Assembly (NCBI GenBank): GCA_943370175.1
Contig: CALRPU020000008.1
Coordinates: forward strand, 1 to 64,000
DNA from: Ideonella_A intermedia_A
GTDB lineage: Bacteria > Pseudomonadota > Gammaproteobacteria > Burkholderiales > Burkholderiaceae_C
Direction of reading: 5' to 3'
DNA: 64,000 bases
The notes under the pieces: model-generated
Databases searched by the model: none
The model's input: only the letters and a program-made list of their open reading frames with translations
Told to the model about the DNA's origin: nothing
In this document: in pieces, positions 44,321 through 53,322 of the stretch
Layout: each line of letters begins with the position of its first letter
How positions within the stretch are numbered: the stretch's first letter is position 1
Made by a program: the position numbers and the translations under genes

Positions 44321-46572
44321 CGCCTCACGTGGACCGCACCGACGAGGAAGGCCTGGCCCAACCCAAGGTGCTGCTGGTCGACGACGACGAGGTCAACCTG
44401 TTGCTGACCTCAATCGCGCTGCGCGAGCGCGGGTTTGCGATCACCGAGCGGACCAGCGGCGACGACGCCATCCGCTCGCTCGCCGACTGGCTGCCCGACG
44501 TGGTGGTGCTGGACGCGCTGATGCCCGGCTTGGACGGCTTCGAGACCTGCCGCGCGCTGCGCGCCTTGCCCGGCTTCGAGTCGCTGCCGGTGCTGATGTT
44601 GACCGGGCTGGACGACGACGCGTCGATCAACCGCGCCTACGAGGCCGGCGCCACCGACTTCTTCGTCAAGTCCACCCAATGGAGCCTGCTGGCCGGCCGC
44701 CTGCGCTACCTGTTGCGCTCGTCGCGCACGCGGCTTGAATTGGAGCGCAGCAAATCCAAGCTGGCGCGCGCCCAGGACCTGGCACGCATGGGCAGCTTCG
44801 ACTGGCGGCACCAGCACGACAGCCTGGTCTTTTCCACCGAAGGCCTGCGCGTGCTCGGCTTCGGCCCGTCGGAGCAGCCGCGCTTCCGCCAGTTGCTGCG
44901 CATGCTGTCCACCGAAGACCGCGCCGGCCTGTTGAACGTGCTGCACGGCGTGCTGCAGCACAACTCGGTGCTGGCCACCGACATCCCGGTGACCTTGGAC
45001 GATGGCCGCCAGCGCATCATCCACACCGAGGCCGAGCCCGAATTCAACGAGCACGGCAACCTCGTGGGCTACACCGGCATCGTGCAGGACGTGACCGACC
45101 GCCGGCTGGCCGAGGACAAGATCCGCCACCTGGCGAACTTCGACGCGCTGACCGGCCTGCCGAACCGACGCCAGCTGATCTGGCGCGCCGAGCGCGCGCT
45201 GGAGCACGCCAAGCGGCTGAATCACCAGGTGGGCCTGCTGCTGATCGACCTGGACCGCTTCAAGGTGATCAACGACACCTTGGGCCACGGCGCCGGCGAC
45301 GACCTGCTGCAGGAGGTGGCGCGCCGGCTGCGGTCCTGCGTGCGGCATTCCGACCAGGTGATGGAAACCTCGCTGGAAAGCATGGCCACCCGGTCGCACC
45401 GCACGCTGGAGGCGGTGGGTCGGCTCGGCGGTGACGAGTTTGTCGCCCTGCTGCCCGAAGTGGTCGACGAGCGCGACGCCGAGCGCGTGGCGCTGCGCGT
45501 GCTGGACCTGATGCGCGAACCGATCTTCGTCGGTGGGCAGGAATGCTTCGTCACGGCCAGCGTCGGCATCGCGATGTACCCGCGCGACGGCAACACGGTG
45601 GCGGACCTGATCCGCAACTCCGACATGGCCATGTACTCGGTCAAGTCGCAGGGCCGCAACAACATGTCCTTGTACCGGCCGGCCCTGGCGGGCAAGGGCC
45701 GCGAGAAGCTCGAGCTGGAAAGCGCGCTGCACAAGGCCATCGAGCGCAACGAGCTGGTGCTGCACTACCAGCCCAAGGTGGACGTGCGCGGGGCCCGCAT
45801 GGTGGGCGCGGAAGCGCTGATGCGCTGGCAGCGCGGCGGCGTGCTGGTGCCGCCGGGCGACTTCATCCCGCTGGCCGAGGAAACCGGGCTGATCATCCCG
45901 CTGAGCGAATGGGCCATCCGCGAGGCGGCCCGCCAGGTGCGGGTGTGGCAGGACAGTTTCGGGTTCTCGGACTCGATCGCCGTGAACCTGCCCAACCGCC
46001 TGTTCGAGCGCACCGACCTCGTCGAGCACATTCACCAGGCGGTCACGCAGAACGGCGTGCCGCACCACTCGATCGAGCTGGAGATCACCGAAACCGGCCT
46101 GATGCGCGACCTGCAGAACGTCATCCCGTCGCTGCACCGCCTCAACGAGATCGGTGTCGAGATCTCCATCGACGACTTCGGCACCGGCTACTCGTCGCTG
46201 GCCTACCTGACCACGCTGCCGATCTCCGAGCTGAAGATCGACCGCAGTTTCGTGCGCGACCTGGGCATGACGCCGCAAAGCTCGGCGGTGGTCACCGCCA
46301 TCATCGCGCTGGCGCGGTCCCTGGGCCTGCGGGTGGTGGCCGAGGGCGTTGAAAACCTGCGACAGATGGAGGTGCTGCACCGCTTGGGTTGCACCGTGAT
46401 GCAGGGCTTCCTGTTCAGCCGGCCGCAGTTGCCCGATGCCATCGAGGCGTGGCTTCGCCAGACGGTGATGCCCAGGAAGGCGCCGTGGATGGTCGCCCAC
46501 AGCGATGGCGACTTGACCGAGGCCATGCGGGCCGCCGACGCGATGATTGAACGCGGCGGCCCCTTCGGCTGA
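44317..46572 (+). CDS. Response regulator with PAS, GGDEF and EAL domains
   Basis: A 751-residue c-di-GMP enzyme. The REC domain (PKVLLVDDDEVNLLLTSIAL; phospho-Asp in VVVLDALMPGLDGF) is followed by a PAS domain (about 155-270), GGDEF (GRLGGDEFVALLPEV near residue 370) and EAL (MVGAEALMRWQRGGVLVPPG near 498; FGTGYSSLAYLTTLPISELK; VVAEGVENLRQ). Both catalytic motifs are intact, so either activity is possible. An extra ~18 residues separate the RHSD inhibitory-site motif from GGDEF, where normally only five intervene. Overlaps the hybrid kinase gene by 4 bp, so phosphotransfer from its Hpt is likely. Confidence 0.93.
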   Translation: MTPHVDRTDEEGLAQPKVLLVDDDEVNLLLTSIALRERGFAITERTSGDDAIRSLADWLPDVVVLDALMPGLDGFETCRALRALPGFESLPVLMLTGLDDDASINRAYEAGATDFFVKSTQWSLLAGRLRYLLRSSRTRLELERSKSKLARAQDLARMGSFDWRHQHDSLVFSTEGLRVLGFGPSEQPRFRQLLRMLSTEDRAGLLNVLHGVLQHNSVLATDIPVTLDDGRQRIIHTEAEPEFNEHGNLVGYTGIVQDVTDRRLAEDKIRHLANFDALTGLPNRRQLIWRAERALEHAKRLNHQVGLLLIDLDRFKVINDTLGHGAGDDLLQEVARRLRSCVRHSDQVMETSLESMATRSHRTLEAVGRLGGDEFVALLPEVVDERDAERVALRVLDLMREPIFVGGQECFVTASVGIAMYPRDGNTVADLIRNSDMAMYSVKSQGRNNMSLYRPALAGKGREKLELESALHKAIERNELVLHYQPKVDVRGARMVGAEALMRWQRGGVLVPPGDFIPLAEETGLIIPLSEWAIREAARQVRVWQDSFGFSDSIAVNLPNRLFERTDLVEHIHQAVTQNGVPHHSIELEITETGLMRDLQNVIPSLHRLNEIGVEISIDDFGTGYSSLAYLTTLPISELKIDRSFVRDLGMTPQSSAVVTAIIALARSLGLRVVAEGVENLRQMEVLHRLGCTVMQGFLFSRPQLPDAIEAWLRQTVMPRKAPWMVAHSDGDLTEAMRAADAMIERGGPFG

Positions 46573-46593
46573 GCCGGTGCGCCGCCGCCCACG

Positions 46594-48306
46594 ATGCCTT
46601 CGGCCTCGACGACCCGCTCGGCCACCGACCTGGCCAAGGCCGCGCTGCGCCGCCTGAGCCAGCAGCAGCTCGAGCCCACGCCCGAGAACTACGCCCGCGC
46701 CTATGCGATGGAATCCGGCGGCGTGGCGGCGTTGCCACCCGCCGCGAGTCAGCCGCCGCCCAGCGTCCCCGCCCCGCCGCCGGCCCCGGTGCCGCTGGCC
46801 GACTGGATCGAGCGCGTGGTGCGCGGCCTGGAGCGCGGCGGGCGCCAGTGGACCGCCGCGCGCAAGAAGGACAGCCTGCAGCGCGTGCTGTCCGCCAACC
46901 GCCAGGACGTGACGCGCTTGCAAGAGCGCCTCACGCAGCTCCTTGGCCACTGGGACAAGGACCAGCCCGACAGCACCTTGGCCGACCTCGACGACGGGCC
47001 CCCGCCAGGCGGCGAGCCGGCCCTTGAACCGGGCGCGCGCGCCGCCGAGCCGCTGGACCGATTCGCGTTGGACCTGCCTGCGCCCGCGCCGGCCACCGCG
47101 GTCGACGCCGACCCCACCGAGTGGCCGGCCATGGTCGACCGCCTCGGCACCACGGTGCAGGTGGCCCTGCCGCCGCACGACCCGGTGGCCGAGGGCCTGA
47201 TCGCTGAACTGCGCGCCTTGACCGACGCCGTGCGCCCGCGCAAACCCGGCCCGCGCGACGCGGCGGTGCTGGCCGACGTGTGCGAGCGGGCGGAACGCGT
47301 GCTGCAGCACCGCCACCACCTGCTGGCCCAGCTCGGCACGCTGTGCGAGGAGCTCACCGCCAGCCTGACCGAATTGTCCGAAGACGACAGCTGGGCGCGC
47401 GGCCAATGCGAGGCCATGCACGCCTGCATCGAGGACGGCCTGACCTCCCGCGGTGTCAAGTCGGTGTCGGAGATGCTGCGCAGCACCCGGGCGCGCCAGG
47501 TGCAGCTGCGCCAGGAGCGAGAACAGGCGCGGCTGGCGCTGAAGGGCTTCATCCACAGCCTGCTCCATGGCCTGGGCGAGCTGGGCGAGCACACCGGCCG
47601 GTTCAAGGACAGCCTGGGCCGCTATGCCGACGTCATCGAGCGGGCCGACACGCTGGAGAGCCTGGCGGGCGTCGTGCGCGACATGCTGCAGGAAAGCCGC
47701 ACGGTGGACGGCCTGGTCGCCCAGGCCCAGCAGCGGCTGAACGAAGAACACGCGCGCGCCCGCGCACTCAGCGACCGCGTGGACGCGTTGGAGGTCGAGT
47801 TGCGGCGGTTGTCGGACGAGGTGTCGACCGACCAGCTGACGCAGGTGGCCAACCGCCGAGGCCTGCTGTCGGCCTTCGAGGCCGAGCGCTCGCGCCAGGA
47901 CCGCCAGGGCAGCCCGTTGGCCGTGGCGTTGCTGGACATCGACAACTTCAAGCGACTCAACGACGAGCTGGGTCACAGCGCCGGCGACGAGGCCCTGCGC
48001 ACGCTCGCCGCGCTGGTGCGCCGCACCCTGCGGCCCACCGACCACGTGGCGCGCTTCGGCGGCGAGGAGTTCGTGCTGCTGCTGCCCGACACCCCGGTGC
48101 CGGAGGCGCAGCAGGTGCTGACGCGGCTGCAGCGCGCGCTGACGGGCGGCCTGTTCATGCACGAACAGCGGCAGGTCTTCGTGACCTTCTCGGCCGGCGT
48201 CACCGCCTACCGCGATGGCGAGGGCCTGACGTCGGCGCTGGAGCGCGCCGATCAGGCGTTGTACGAGGCCAAGCGCAGCGGCAAGAACCGCAGCTGCGCC
48301 GCCTGA
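46594..48306 (+). CDS. Diguanylate cyclase with long N-terminal helical region
   Basis: A 570-residue protein. The first ~400 residues are Ala/Glu/Arg-rich and largely helical (SQQQLEPTPENYARAYAME near the start; coiled-coil character around residues 290-410), with no named sensor recognised. The C-terminal GGDEF domain (about 410-570) has RFGGEEFVLLLPDTPVPEAQ, an active GGEEF variant, preceded at the canonical 5-residue distance by RPTD, an I-site for product inhibition. It makes c-di-GMP from two GTP. It follows the REC-GGDEF-EAL gene by 21 bp and is probably co-transcribed. Confidence 0.9.
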   Translation: MPSASTTRSATDLAKAALRRLSQQQLEPTPENYARAYAMESGGVAALPPAASQPPPSVPAPPPAPVPLADWIERVVRGLERGGRQWTAARKKDSLQRVLSANRQDVTRLQERLTQLLGHWDKDQPDSTLADLDDGPPPGGEPALEPGARAAEPLDRFALDLPAPAPATAVDADPTEWPAMVDRLGTTVQVALPPHDPVAEGLIAELRALTDAVRPRKPGPRDAAVLADVCERAERVLQHRHHLLAQLGTLCEELTASLTELSEDDSWARGQCEAMHACIEDGLTSRGVKSVSEMLRSTRARQVQLRQEREQARLALKGFIHSLLHGLGELGEHTGRFKDSLGRYADVIERADTLESLAGVVRDMLQESRTVDGLVAQAQQRLNEEHARARALSDRVDALEVELRRLSDEVSTDQLTQVANRRGLLSAFEAERSRQDRQGSPLAVALLDIDNFKRLNDELGHSAGDEALRTLAALVRRTLRPTDHVARFGGEEFVLLLPDTPVPEAQQVLTRLQRALTGGLFMHEQRQVFVTFSAGVTAYRDGEGLTSALERADQALYEAKRSGKNRSCAA

Positions 48307-48327
48307 GGGGCGGCGTCAGGGCGGCCT

Positions 48328-48996
48328 TCAGGGCCGCGCCAGCGCCCGGGCCAGTGCCGGCCGCGACCAGCAGTCGTTCAGCCAACGTTGCACGTGCAGG
48401 TGTTCAGCGCAGCGGAAATGGATGTCGTTGAACAGGTGCATCACCGCGGCCACGTTCAGGTCCGCCACCGAGAACGCGTCGCCCACCAGCCACGGCCGCC
48501 CGGCCAGCGCGCGGTCCAGCACCTTCAGCGGTCGCTGCAGGCCGCGCGTGGCGCGCTCAACCACCTTCGGATCGCGCTTGTCCTCGGGCGTGAACAGCGT
48601 CTGGATGACGATCTGCATCTGCAGCGGCTCGATCTCGCTGATGGCCCACACGCTCCATTGCCAGGTCAGGGCTTCGTCGGCGGCGCTGGCCGGGTACAGC
48701 GCGCCGCCGTAGCGCTTGCACAGGTACAGGTTGATGGCCATCGACTCGCACAGCTGAAGCTCGCCGTCGACCAGCGCGGGCACGCGCCCGTTGGGGTTGA
48801 CCGCCAGGTAGTCCGGCGACTTTCCGGAGACCCGGAAGTCGGTGGGGATGTGGTCGAAGTCGATGCCCACCTCCTCGGCGCACCACAGTGCACGCAAGGC
48901 GCGCGAGCCGGAAATGCCGTAGACCCGCGGCCGGGGCGCGGTGGCGTGGTGGGGCTCGCTGGGGGATGGGGTCGGCGGGGAGGTTGTTTCTGCCAT
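48328..48996 (-). CDS. Glutathione S-transferase family protein
   Basis: A 222-residue enzyme. The thioredoxin-like N-terminal domain (RVYGISGSRALRALWCAEEV, then NPNGRVPALVDGELQLCESM with the cis-Pro and glutathione-binding Glu-Ser) is followed by a helical C-terminal domain (KVLDRALAGRPWLVGDAFSV ADLNVAAVM). The substrate is unknown. A 20-residue Pro/Thr/Ser-rich extension (SPPTPSPSEPHHATAPRP) precedes the domain, so the start might be internal. It is convergent with the diguanylate cyclase gene and divergent from kdp. Confidence 0.9.
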   Translation of the reverse strand: MAETTSPPTPSPSEPHHATAPRPRVYGISGSRALRALWCAEEVGIDFDHIPTDFRVSGKSPDYLAVNPNGRVPALVDGELQLCESMAINLYLCKRYGGALYPASAADEALTWQWSVWAISEIEPLQMQIVIQTLFTPEDKRDPKVVERATRGLQRPLKVLDRALAGRPWLVGDAFSVADLNVAAVMHLFNDIHFRCAEHLHVQRWLNDCWSRPALARALARP

Positions 48997-49099
48997 GGGG
49001 TGCGCTCGTCGTCGTCGCCATTGCCAGTGGCGGGGTGGGGTGGTCCGCCTGGGGCGGCCACTCGATTCTGCCCCCGGGGGCCCTCGACACGCCGCGGCG

Positions 49100-49150
49100 T
49101 CTTGACGAGATCTTGATGCGCCACCGCCGATTCTTGGCGCCGCCTTGACG
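49100..49150 (+). promoter_or_regulatory. Pair of OmpR-type direct repeats, candidate KdpE operators
   Basis: Two related 19-mers: TCTTGACGAGATCTTGATG (49100-49118) and TCTTGGCGCCGCCTTGACG (49132-49150), identical at 13 of 19 positions. Each is itself a direct repeat with 11-bp period (TCTTGA-N5-TCTTGA; TCTTGG-N5-CCTTGA), the geometry bound by OmpR/PhoB-family dimers. They are 32 bp apart (about three helical turns) and end 40 bp before the first ORF of the kdp operon, whose regulator KdpE belongs to that family. Confidence 0.65.
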
Positions 49151-49190
49151 GGGTCCGCGGGACCATGCCCTTCATTGAATCGGAGGACGC

Positions 49191-49292
49191 ATGGACCTGA
49201 TCTACCTCGCCTCGGCACTGGCCCTGTGGGCCGCCGTCCTGGGCCTCGCCCACGGCTGTGAGCGCCTTCAACCCACCAAGGTGTCGCCATGA
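49191..49292 (+). CDS. 33-residue membrane peptide leading the kdp operon
   Basis: A 33-codon ORF with a strong CGGAGGA ribosome site. The product MDLIYLASALALWAAVLGLA plus HGCERLQPTKVSP has one membrane helix. Its stop overlaps the kdpF start (ATGA), so it is translated with the operon. Similar short ORFs precede kdpF in other beta-proteobacteria as far as I recall. A role as an accessory peptide of the Kdp complex or in translational coupling is a guess. Confidence 0.6.
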   Translation: MDLIYLASALALWAAVLGLAHGCERLQPTKVSP

Positions 49293-49381
49293 GCGGCTGG
49301 GACATCGCCGGTGGCGCGCTCGCGCTCGGTCTGCTGGTGTACCTGATCGCCGTGCTGCTGCGGCCGGAGGACTTCTCGTGA
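49289..49381 (+). CDS. kdpF: Kdp potassium ATPase subunit KdpF
   Basis: A 30-residue single-helix peptide, MSGWDIAGGALALGLLVYLI ending AVLLRPEDFS. The size, helix, and terminal L-L-R-P-E-D/E-F motif are those of KdpF, which stabilises the KdpABC complex in the inner membrane. It overlaps both neighbours by 4 bp (ATGA with the leader ORF, GTGA with kdpA). Confidence 0.93.
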   Translation: MSGWDIAGGALALGLLVYLIAVLLRPEDFS

Positions 49382-51171
49382 GCGCCCCGGCCTGGATGCA
49401 GCTTGCCGCCTTCCTGGCGGTCCTGCTGCTGATGGCGTGGCCGCTGGGCCGCGCGATGGAAGCGGTGGTGCAGGGGCGCTTTGCCTTCGGCGCGCGGCTG
49501 GAAGCGCCGCTGTACCGCGCCGCGGGCGTCGACCCGGCGCAGGAACATGGCTGGCTGCGCTACGCCGTGGGCCTGCTGGTGTTCAACGGCCTGGGCGTGC
49601 TGGCGGTGTATGCGCTGCAGCGGCTGCAAGGCGTGCTGCCGCTGAACCCGCAGGGCCTGCCCGGCGTGGCGCCGGACTCGGCCTTCAACACCGCCATCAG
49701 CTTCGTCACCAACACCAACTGGCAGGGCTATGGCGGCGAGTCCACCATGAGCTACCTGACCCAGATGCTGGCGCTGACGGTGCAGAACTTCCTGTCCGCG
49801 GCCACCGGCATCGTGGTGGTGGTGGCGCTGATCCGCGGCTTTGCTCGCCACAGCGCGCGCGCGGTGGGCAATGTGTGGGCCGACCTCACGCGCGTCACGC
49901 TGTGGGTGCTGCTGCCGCTGTCCTTCGTGTTCGCGCTGGTGCTGGCCGGGCAGGGCGTGATCCAGAACCTCTCGCCCTACCAGGACGTCACCCCGGTGGA
50001 AGCCGTGCACTGGCAGCAGCCCCGGCAGGGCGCCGACGGCCAGCCCCTGCGGGACGCCCAGGGCCAGCCGGTGCTGGAAGACCAGACCAGCCAGACGCAG
50101 ACCCTGGCCATGGGCCCGGTGGCCTCGCAGCTCGCCATCAAGATGGTCGGCACCAACGGCGGCGGCTTCTTCAACGCCAACTCGGCGCACCCCTACGAGA
50201 ACCCGACCGCGCTGACCAATTTCCTGCAGATGCTGGCGATCTTCCTGATCCCGACCGCGCTGTGCTTCGTGTTCGGCCGCATGGTCGGCGACCTGCGGCA
50301 GGGCTGGGCGGTGCTGGCGGCGATGACGCTGGTGTTCGTGGTGGCGGTGGTGGCCGTCACCGCGGCCGAGCAGCAGGGCAACCCGGTGCTGACGCCGCTG
50401 GGCGTGGACCAGCAGGCCAGCGCCACCCAGAGCGGCGGCAACATGGAGGGCAAGGAGGCGCGCTTCGGCATCAACGCGTCCACGCTGTTCGCCGCCATCA
50501 CCACCGCGGCCAGCTGCGGCGCGGTCAACGGCATGCACGACAGCTTCACGCCGTTGGGCGGTGCGGTGCCGCTGGTGATGATCCAGCTGGGCGAGGTGAT
50601 CTTCGGCGGCGTGGGCTCGGGCCTGTACGGCATGCTGGTCTTCGCCATCATGGCGGTGTTCATCGCCGGGCTGATGATCGGCCGCACGCCGGAGTACCTG
50701 GGCAAGAAGATCGAGGCGCACGAGATGAAGATGGTGTCCATCGCCATCCTCGTGACCCCGCTGCTGGTGCTGCTGGGCACGGCGGTGGCCGTGCTGAGCG
50801 AGGCCGGCCGGGCGGGCATTGCCAACCCGGGCCCGCACGGCTTCACGGAAGTCCTGTACGCGCTGTCCTCGGCGGCCAACAACAACGGCAGCGCCTTCGC
50901 CGGGCTGTCGGCCAACACGCCGTTCTACAACACGCTGCTGGCGGTGGCGATGTGGCTGGGGCGCTTTGCGGTGATCGTGCCGGTGCTGGCCATCGCGGGC
51001 TCGCTGGCCGCCAAGAAGCGCATCGCGGTCACCGAGGGCACCTTGCCCACCCACGGCCCGCTGTTCGTGGTGTTGCTGATCGGCACGGTGCTGCTGGTGG
51101 GCCTGCTGAACTACGTGCCGGCGCTGGCGCTGGGCCCGGTGGTCGAGCACCTGATGTTGAACCCGCGCTGA
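49378..51171 (+). CDS. kdpA: Potassium-transporting ATPase subunit A
   Basis: A 597-residue channel-like subunit that binds and translocates K+. The GTG start overlaps the kdpF stop. About ten membrane helices. Four pore-loop filter segments can be read: SFVTNTNWQGYGGES, MVGTNGGGFFNANSAHPYEN, ASCGAVNGMHDSFTPLGG and SAANNNGSAFAGL. Length matches other beta-proteobacterial KdpA proteins. The periplasmic loop around residues 205-235 is Gln/Asp-rich. Its stop is the first of three TGA codons in the following 11-bp repeat. Confidence 0.97.
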   Translation: MSAPAWMQLAAFLAVLLLMAWPLGRAMEAVVQGRFAFGARLEAPLYRAAGVDPAQEHGWLRYAVGLLVFNGLGVLAVYALQRLQGVLPLNPQGLPGVAPDSAFNTAISFVTNTNWQGYGGESTMSYLTQMLALTVQNFLSAATGIVVVVALIRGFARHSARAVGNVWADLTRVTLWVLLPLSFVFALVLAGQGVIQNLSPYQDVTPVEAVHWQQPRQGADGQPLRDAQGQPVLEDQTSQTQTLAMGPVASQLAIKMVGTNGGGFFNANSAHPYENPTALTNFLQMLAIFLIPTALCFVFGRMVGDLRQGWAVLAAMTLVFVVAVVAVTAAEQQGNPVLTPLGVDQQASATQSGGNMEGKEARFGINASTLFAAITTAASCGAVNGMHDSFTPLGGAVPLVMIQLGEVIFGGVGSGLYGMLVFAIMAVFIAGLMIGRTPEYLGKKIEAHEMKMVSIAILVTPLLVLLGTAVAVLSEAGRAGIANPGPHGFTEVLYALSSAANNNGSAFAGLSANTPFYNTLLAVAMWLGRFAVIVPVLAIAGSLAAKKRIAVTEGTLPTHGPLFVVLLIGTVLLVGLLNYVPALALGPVVEHLMLNPR

Positions 51172-51197
51172 CCCCGCGCTGACCCCGCGCTGACCCC
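51163..51197 (+). repeat. 11-bp tandem repeat giving stops in all three frames
   Basis: The unit CCGCGCTGACC is repeated three times with an 11-bp period, starting inside the last kdpA codons. TGA occurs at 51169, 51180 and 51191, i.e. once in each reading frame. This prevents any read-through into the kdpB leader, although it may simply be replication slippage. Confidence 0.85.
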
Positions 51198-51224
51198 GCC
51201 CTTCAAGCCCCCCGAAGGAATCTC

Positions 51225-53312
51225 ATGTCAAGACCAACCCTGACCCTGTTCGACCCCGCGCTCGTCAAGCCCGCGCTGGCCGACGCCGTTCGCAAGCTGG
51301 ACCCGCGCGTGCAATGGCGCAACCCGGTGATGTTCGTGGTGTACGTCGGCAGCGCCTTCACCACCGCGCTGGCCGCGGCGCGGCCCGAGGTGTTCACCGT
51401 GGGCGTGGCCGTGTGGCTGTGGTTCACCGTGCTGTTCGCCAACTTCGCCGAAGCCCTGGCCGAAGGCCGCAGCAAGGCCCAGGCGGCCTCGCTGCGCGGC
51501 CTGAAGAAGAAGACCTGGGCCAAGCGCCTGGAAGGCGAGTACACCCGCGGCGTGCCGCGCACCGCAATGAAGTGGCACCCGCTGGAAGCCGACAACCTGC
51601 GCCGCGGCGACATCGTGCTGATCGAGCCCAACGACACCGTGCCCGCCGACGGCGAGGTGATCGACGGCGTGGCCTCGGTGGACGAAAGCGCCATCACCGG
51701 CGAGTCGGCGCCGGTCATCCGCGAGTCCGGTGGCGACTTCTCCGCGGTGACCGGCGGCACCCGCGTGCTCAGCGACTGGATCGTGGTGCGCGTGGTGGTC
51801 AACCCCGGCGAAACCTTCGTCGACCGCATGATCGCGATGGTCGAAAACGCCAAGCGCCAGAAAACGCCCAACGAAATCGCGCTGACCATCCTGCTGGTGG
51901 CGCTGACCATCGTGTTCCTGGGCGTGGTGGTCACGCTGCTGCCCTTCTCGGCCTTCGGCGTGCAGGCGGTGGGCAGCGGCCAGCCGGTCGGCCTGGTGAT
52001 CCTGGTGGCGCTGCTGGTGTGCCTGATCCCGACCACCATCGCCGGCTTGCTGTCGGCCATCGGCGTGGCGGGCATGAGCCGCATGATGCAGGCCAACGTC
52101 ATCGCCACCTCGGGCCGCGCGGTGGAAGCCGCGGGCGACGTGGACGTGCTGCTGCTGGACAAGACCGGCACCATCACCCTGGGCAACCGCCAGGCCAGCG
52201 CCTTCATTCCCGCCGCGGGCGTCAAGGAAGCCGACCTGGCCGACGCGGCGCAACTGGCCTCGCTGGCCGACGAGACGCCCGAGGGCCGCAGCATCGTCGT
52301 GCTGGCCAAGCAGAAATTCCAGCTGCGCGAGCGCGACGTGGCCGCGCTCGGCGCCACCTTCGTTCATTTCACCGCGCAAACCCGCATGAGCGGCGCCGAC
52401 CTGCCGGGCGCGAACGGCGCCGGCGGCGCGGTGCGCCAGCTGCGCAAGGGCTCGGCCGACGCCATCCGCCGCCACGTCGAAGCCCTGGGCGGCCACTTCC
52501 CGCCCGCGCTGCAGGCGGCGGTGGACGAGGTGTCGCGCCGCGGCAGCACGCCGCTGGTGGTGGCCGACGACGCCCGCCCGCTGGGCGTGGTCGAGCTCAA
52601 GGACATCGTCAAGGGCGGCATCAAGGAGCGCTTTGCCGAGCTGCGCCGCATGGGCATCAAGACGGTGATGGTCACCGGCGACAACCGCCTGACGGCCGCG
52701 GCCATTGCCGCCGAGGCCGGCGTGGACGACTTCCTGGCCGAGGCCACGCCCGAGGCCAAGCTGGCGCTGATCCGCGAACACCAGGCCGCCGGCCGGCTGG
52801 TGGCGATGACCGGCGACGGCACCAACGACGCGCCGGCGCTGGCCCAGGCCGACGTGGCGGTGGCGATGAACACCGGCACCCAGGCCGCCAAGGAGGCCGG
52901 CAACATGGTCGACCTGGACAGCAACCCGACCAAGCTGATCGAGATCGTCGAGACCGGCAAGCAGATGCTGATGACCCGCGGCTCGCTGACCACCTTCAGC
53001 ATCGCCAACGACCTGGCGAAGTACTTCGCCATCATCCCGGCCGCCTTCGTGGCCACTTACCCGCAGCTCGGTGCCTTGAACGTCATGCACCTGGCCAGCC
53101 CCAACTCGGCCATCCTGTCGGCGGTGATCTTCAACGCGCTGATCATCGTCGTGCTGATCCCGCTGGCGCTGAAGGGCGTGGCCTACCGCGCCGTGGGCGC
53201 CGCCGCGCTGCTGCGCCGCAACCTGCTGGTCTACGGGCTCGGTGGCGTGATCGTGCCCTTCATCGGCATCAAGCTCATCGACCTGGGGCTCACCGCCCTG
53301 GGCCTGACCTGA
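51225..53312 (+). CDS. kdpB: Potassium-transporting P-type ATPase subunit B
   Basis: A 695-residue P-type ATPase that hydrolyses ATP to drive K+ uptake through KdpA. VDESAITGESAPVIRESGGD is the actuator TGES loop, DKTGTITLGNRQA at about residue 312 carries the phosphorylated Asp, KGSADAIRRHVEALGG is the nucleotide-binding region and MTGDGTNDAPALAQADVAVA the hinge. Membrane helices flank these. Full length. AGGAA lies 8 bp before the ATG. Confidence 0.98.
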   Translation: MSRPTLTLFDPALVKPALADAVRKLDPRVQWRNPVMFVVYVGSAFTTALAAARPEVFTVGVAVWLWFTVLFANFAEALAEGRSKAQAASLRGLKKKTWAKRLEGEYTRGVPRTAMKWHPLEADNLRRGDIVLIEPNDTVPADGEVIDGVASVDESAITGESAPVIRESGGDFSAVTGGTRVLSDWIVVRVVVNPGETFVDRMIAMVENAKRQKTPNEIALTILLVALTIVFLGVVVTLLPFSAFGVQAVGSGQPVGLVILVALLVCLIPTTIAGLLSAIGVAGMSRMMQANVIATSGRAVEAAGDVDVLLLDKTGTITLGNRQASAFIPAAGVKEADLADAAQLASLADETPEGRSIVVLAKQKFQLRERDVAALGATFVHFTAQTRMSGADLPGANGAGGAVRQLRKGSADAIRRHVEALGGHFPPALQAAVDEVSRRGSTPLVVADDARPLGVVELKDIVKGGIKERFAELRRMGIKTVMVTGDNRLTAAAIAAEAGVDDFLAEATPEAKLALIREHQAAGRLVAMTGDGTNDAPALAQADVAVAMNTGTQAAKEAGNMVDLDSNPTKLIEIVETGKQMLMTRGSLTTFSIANDLAKYFAIIPAAFVATYPQLGALNVMHLASPNSAILSAVIFNALIIVVLIPLALKGVAYRAVGAAALLRRNLLVYGLGGVIVPFIGIKLIDLGLTALGLT

Positions 53313-53322
53313 GGACCTCCCC

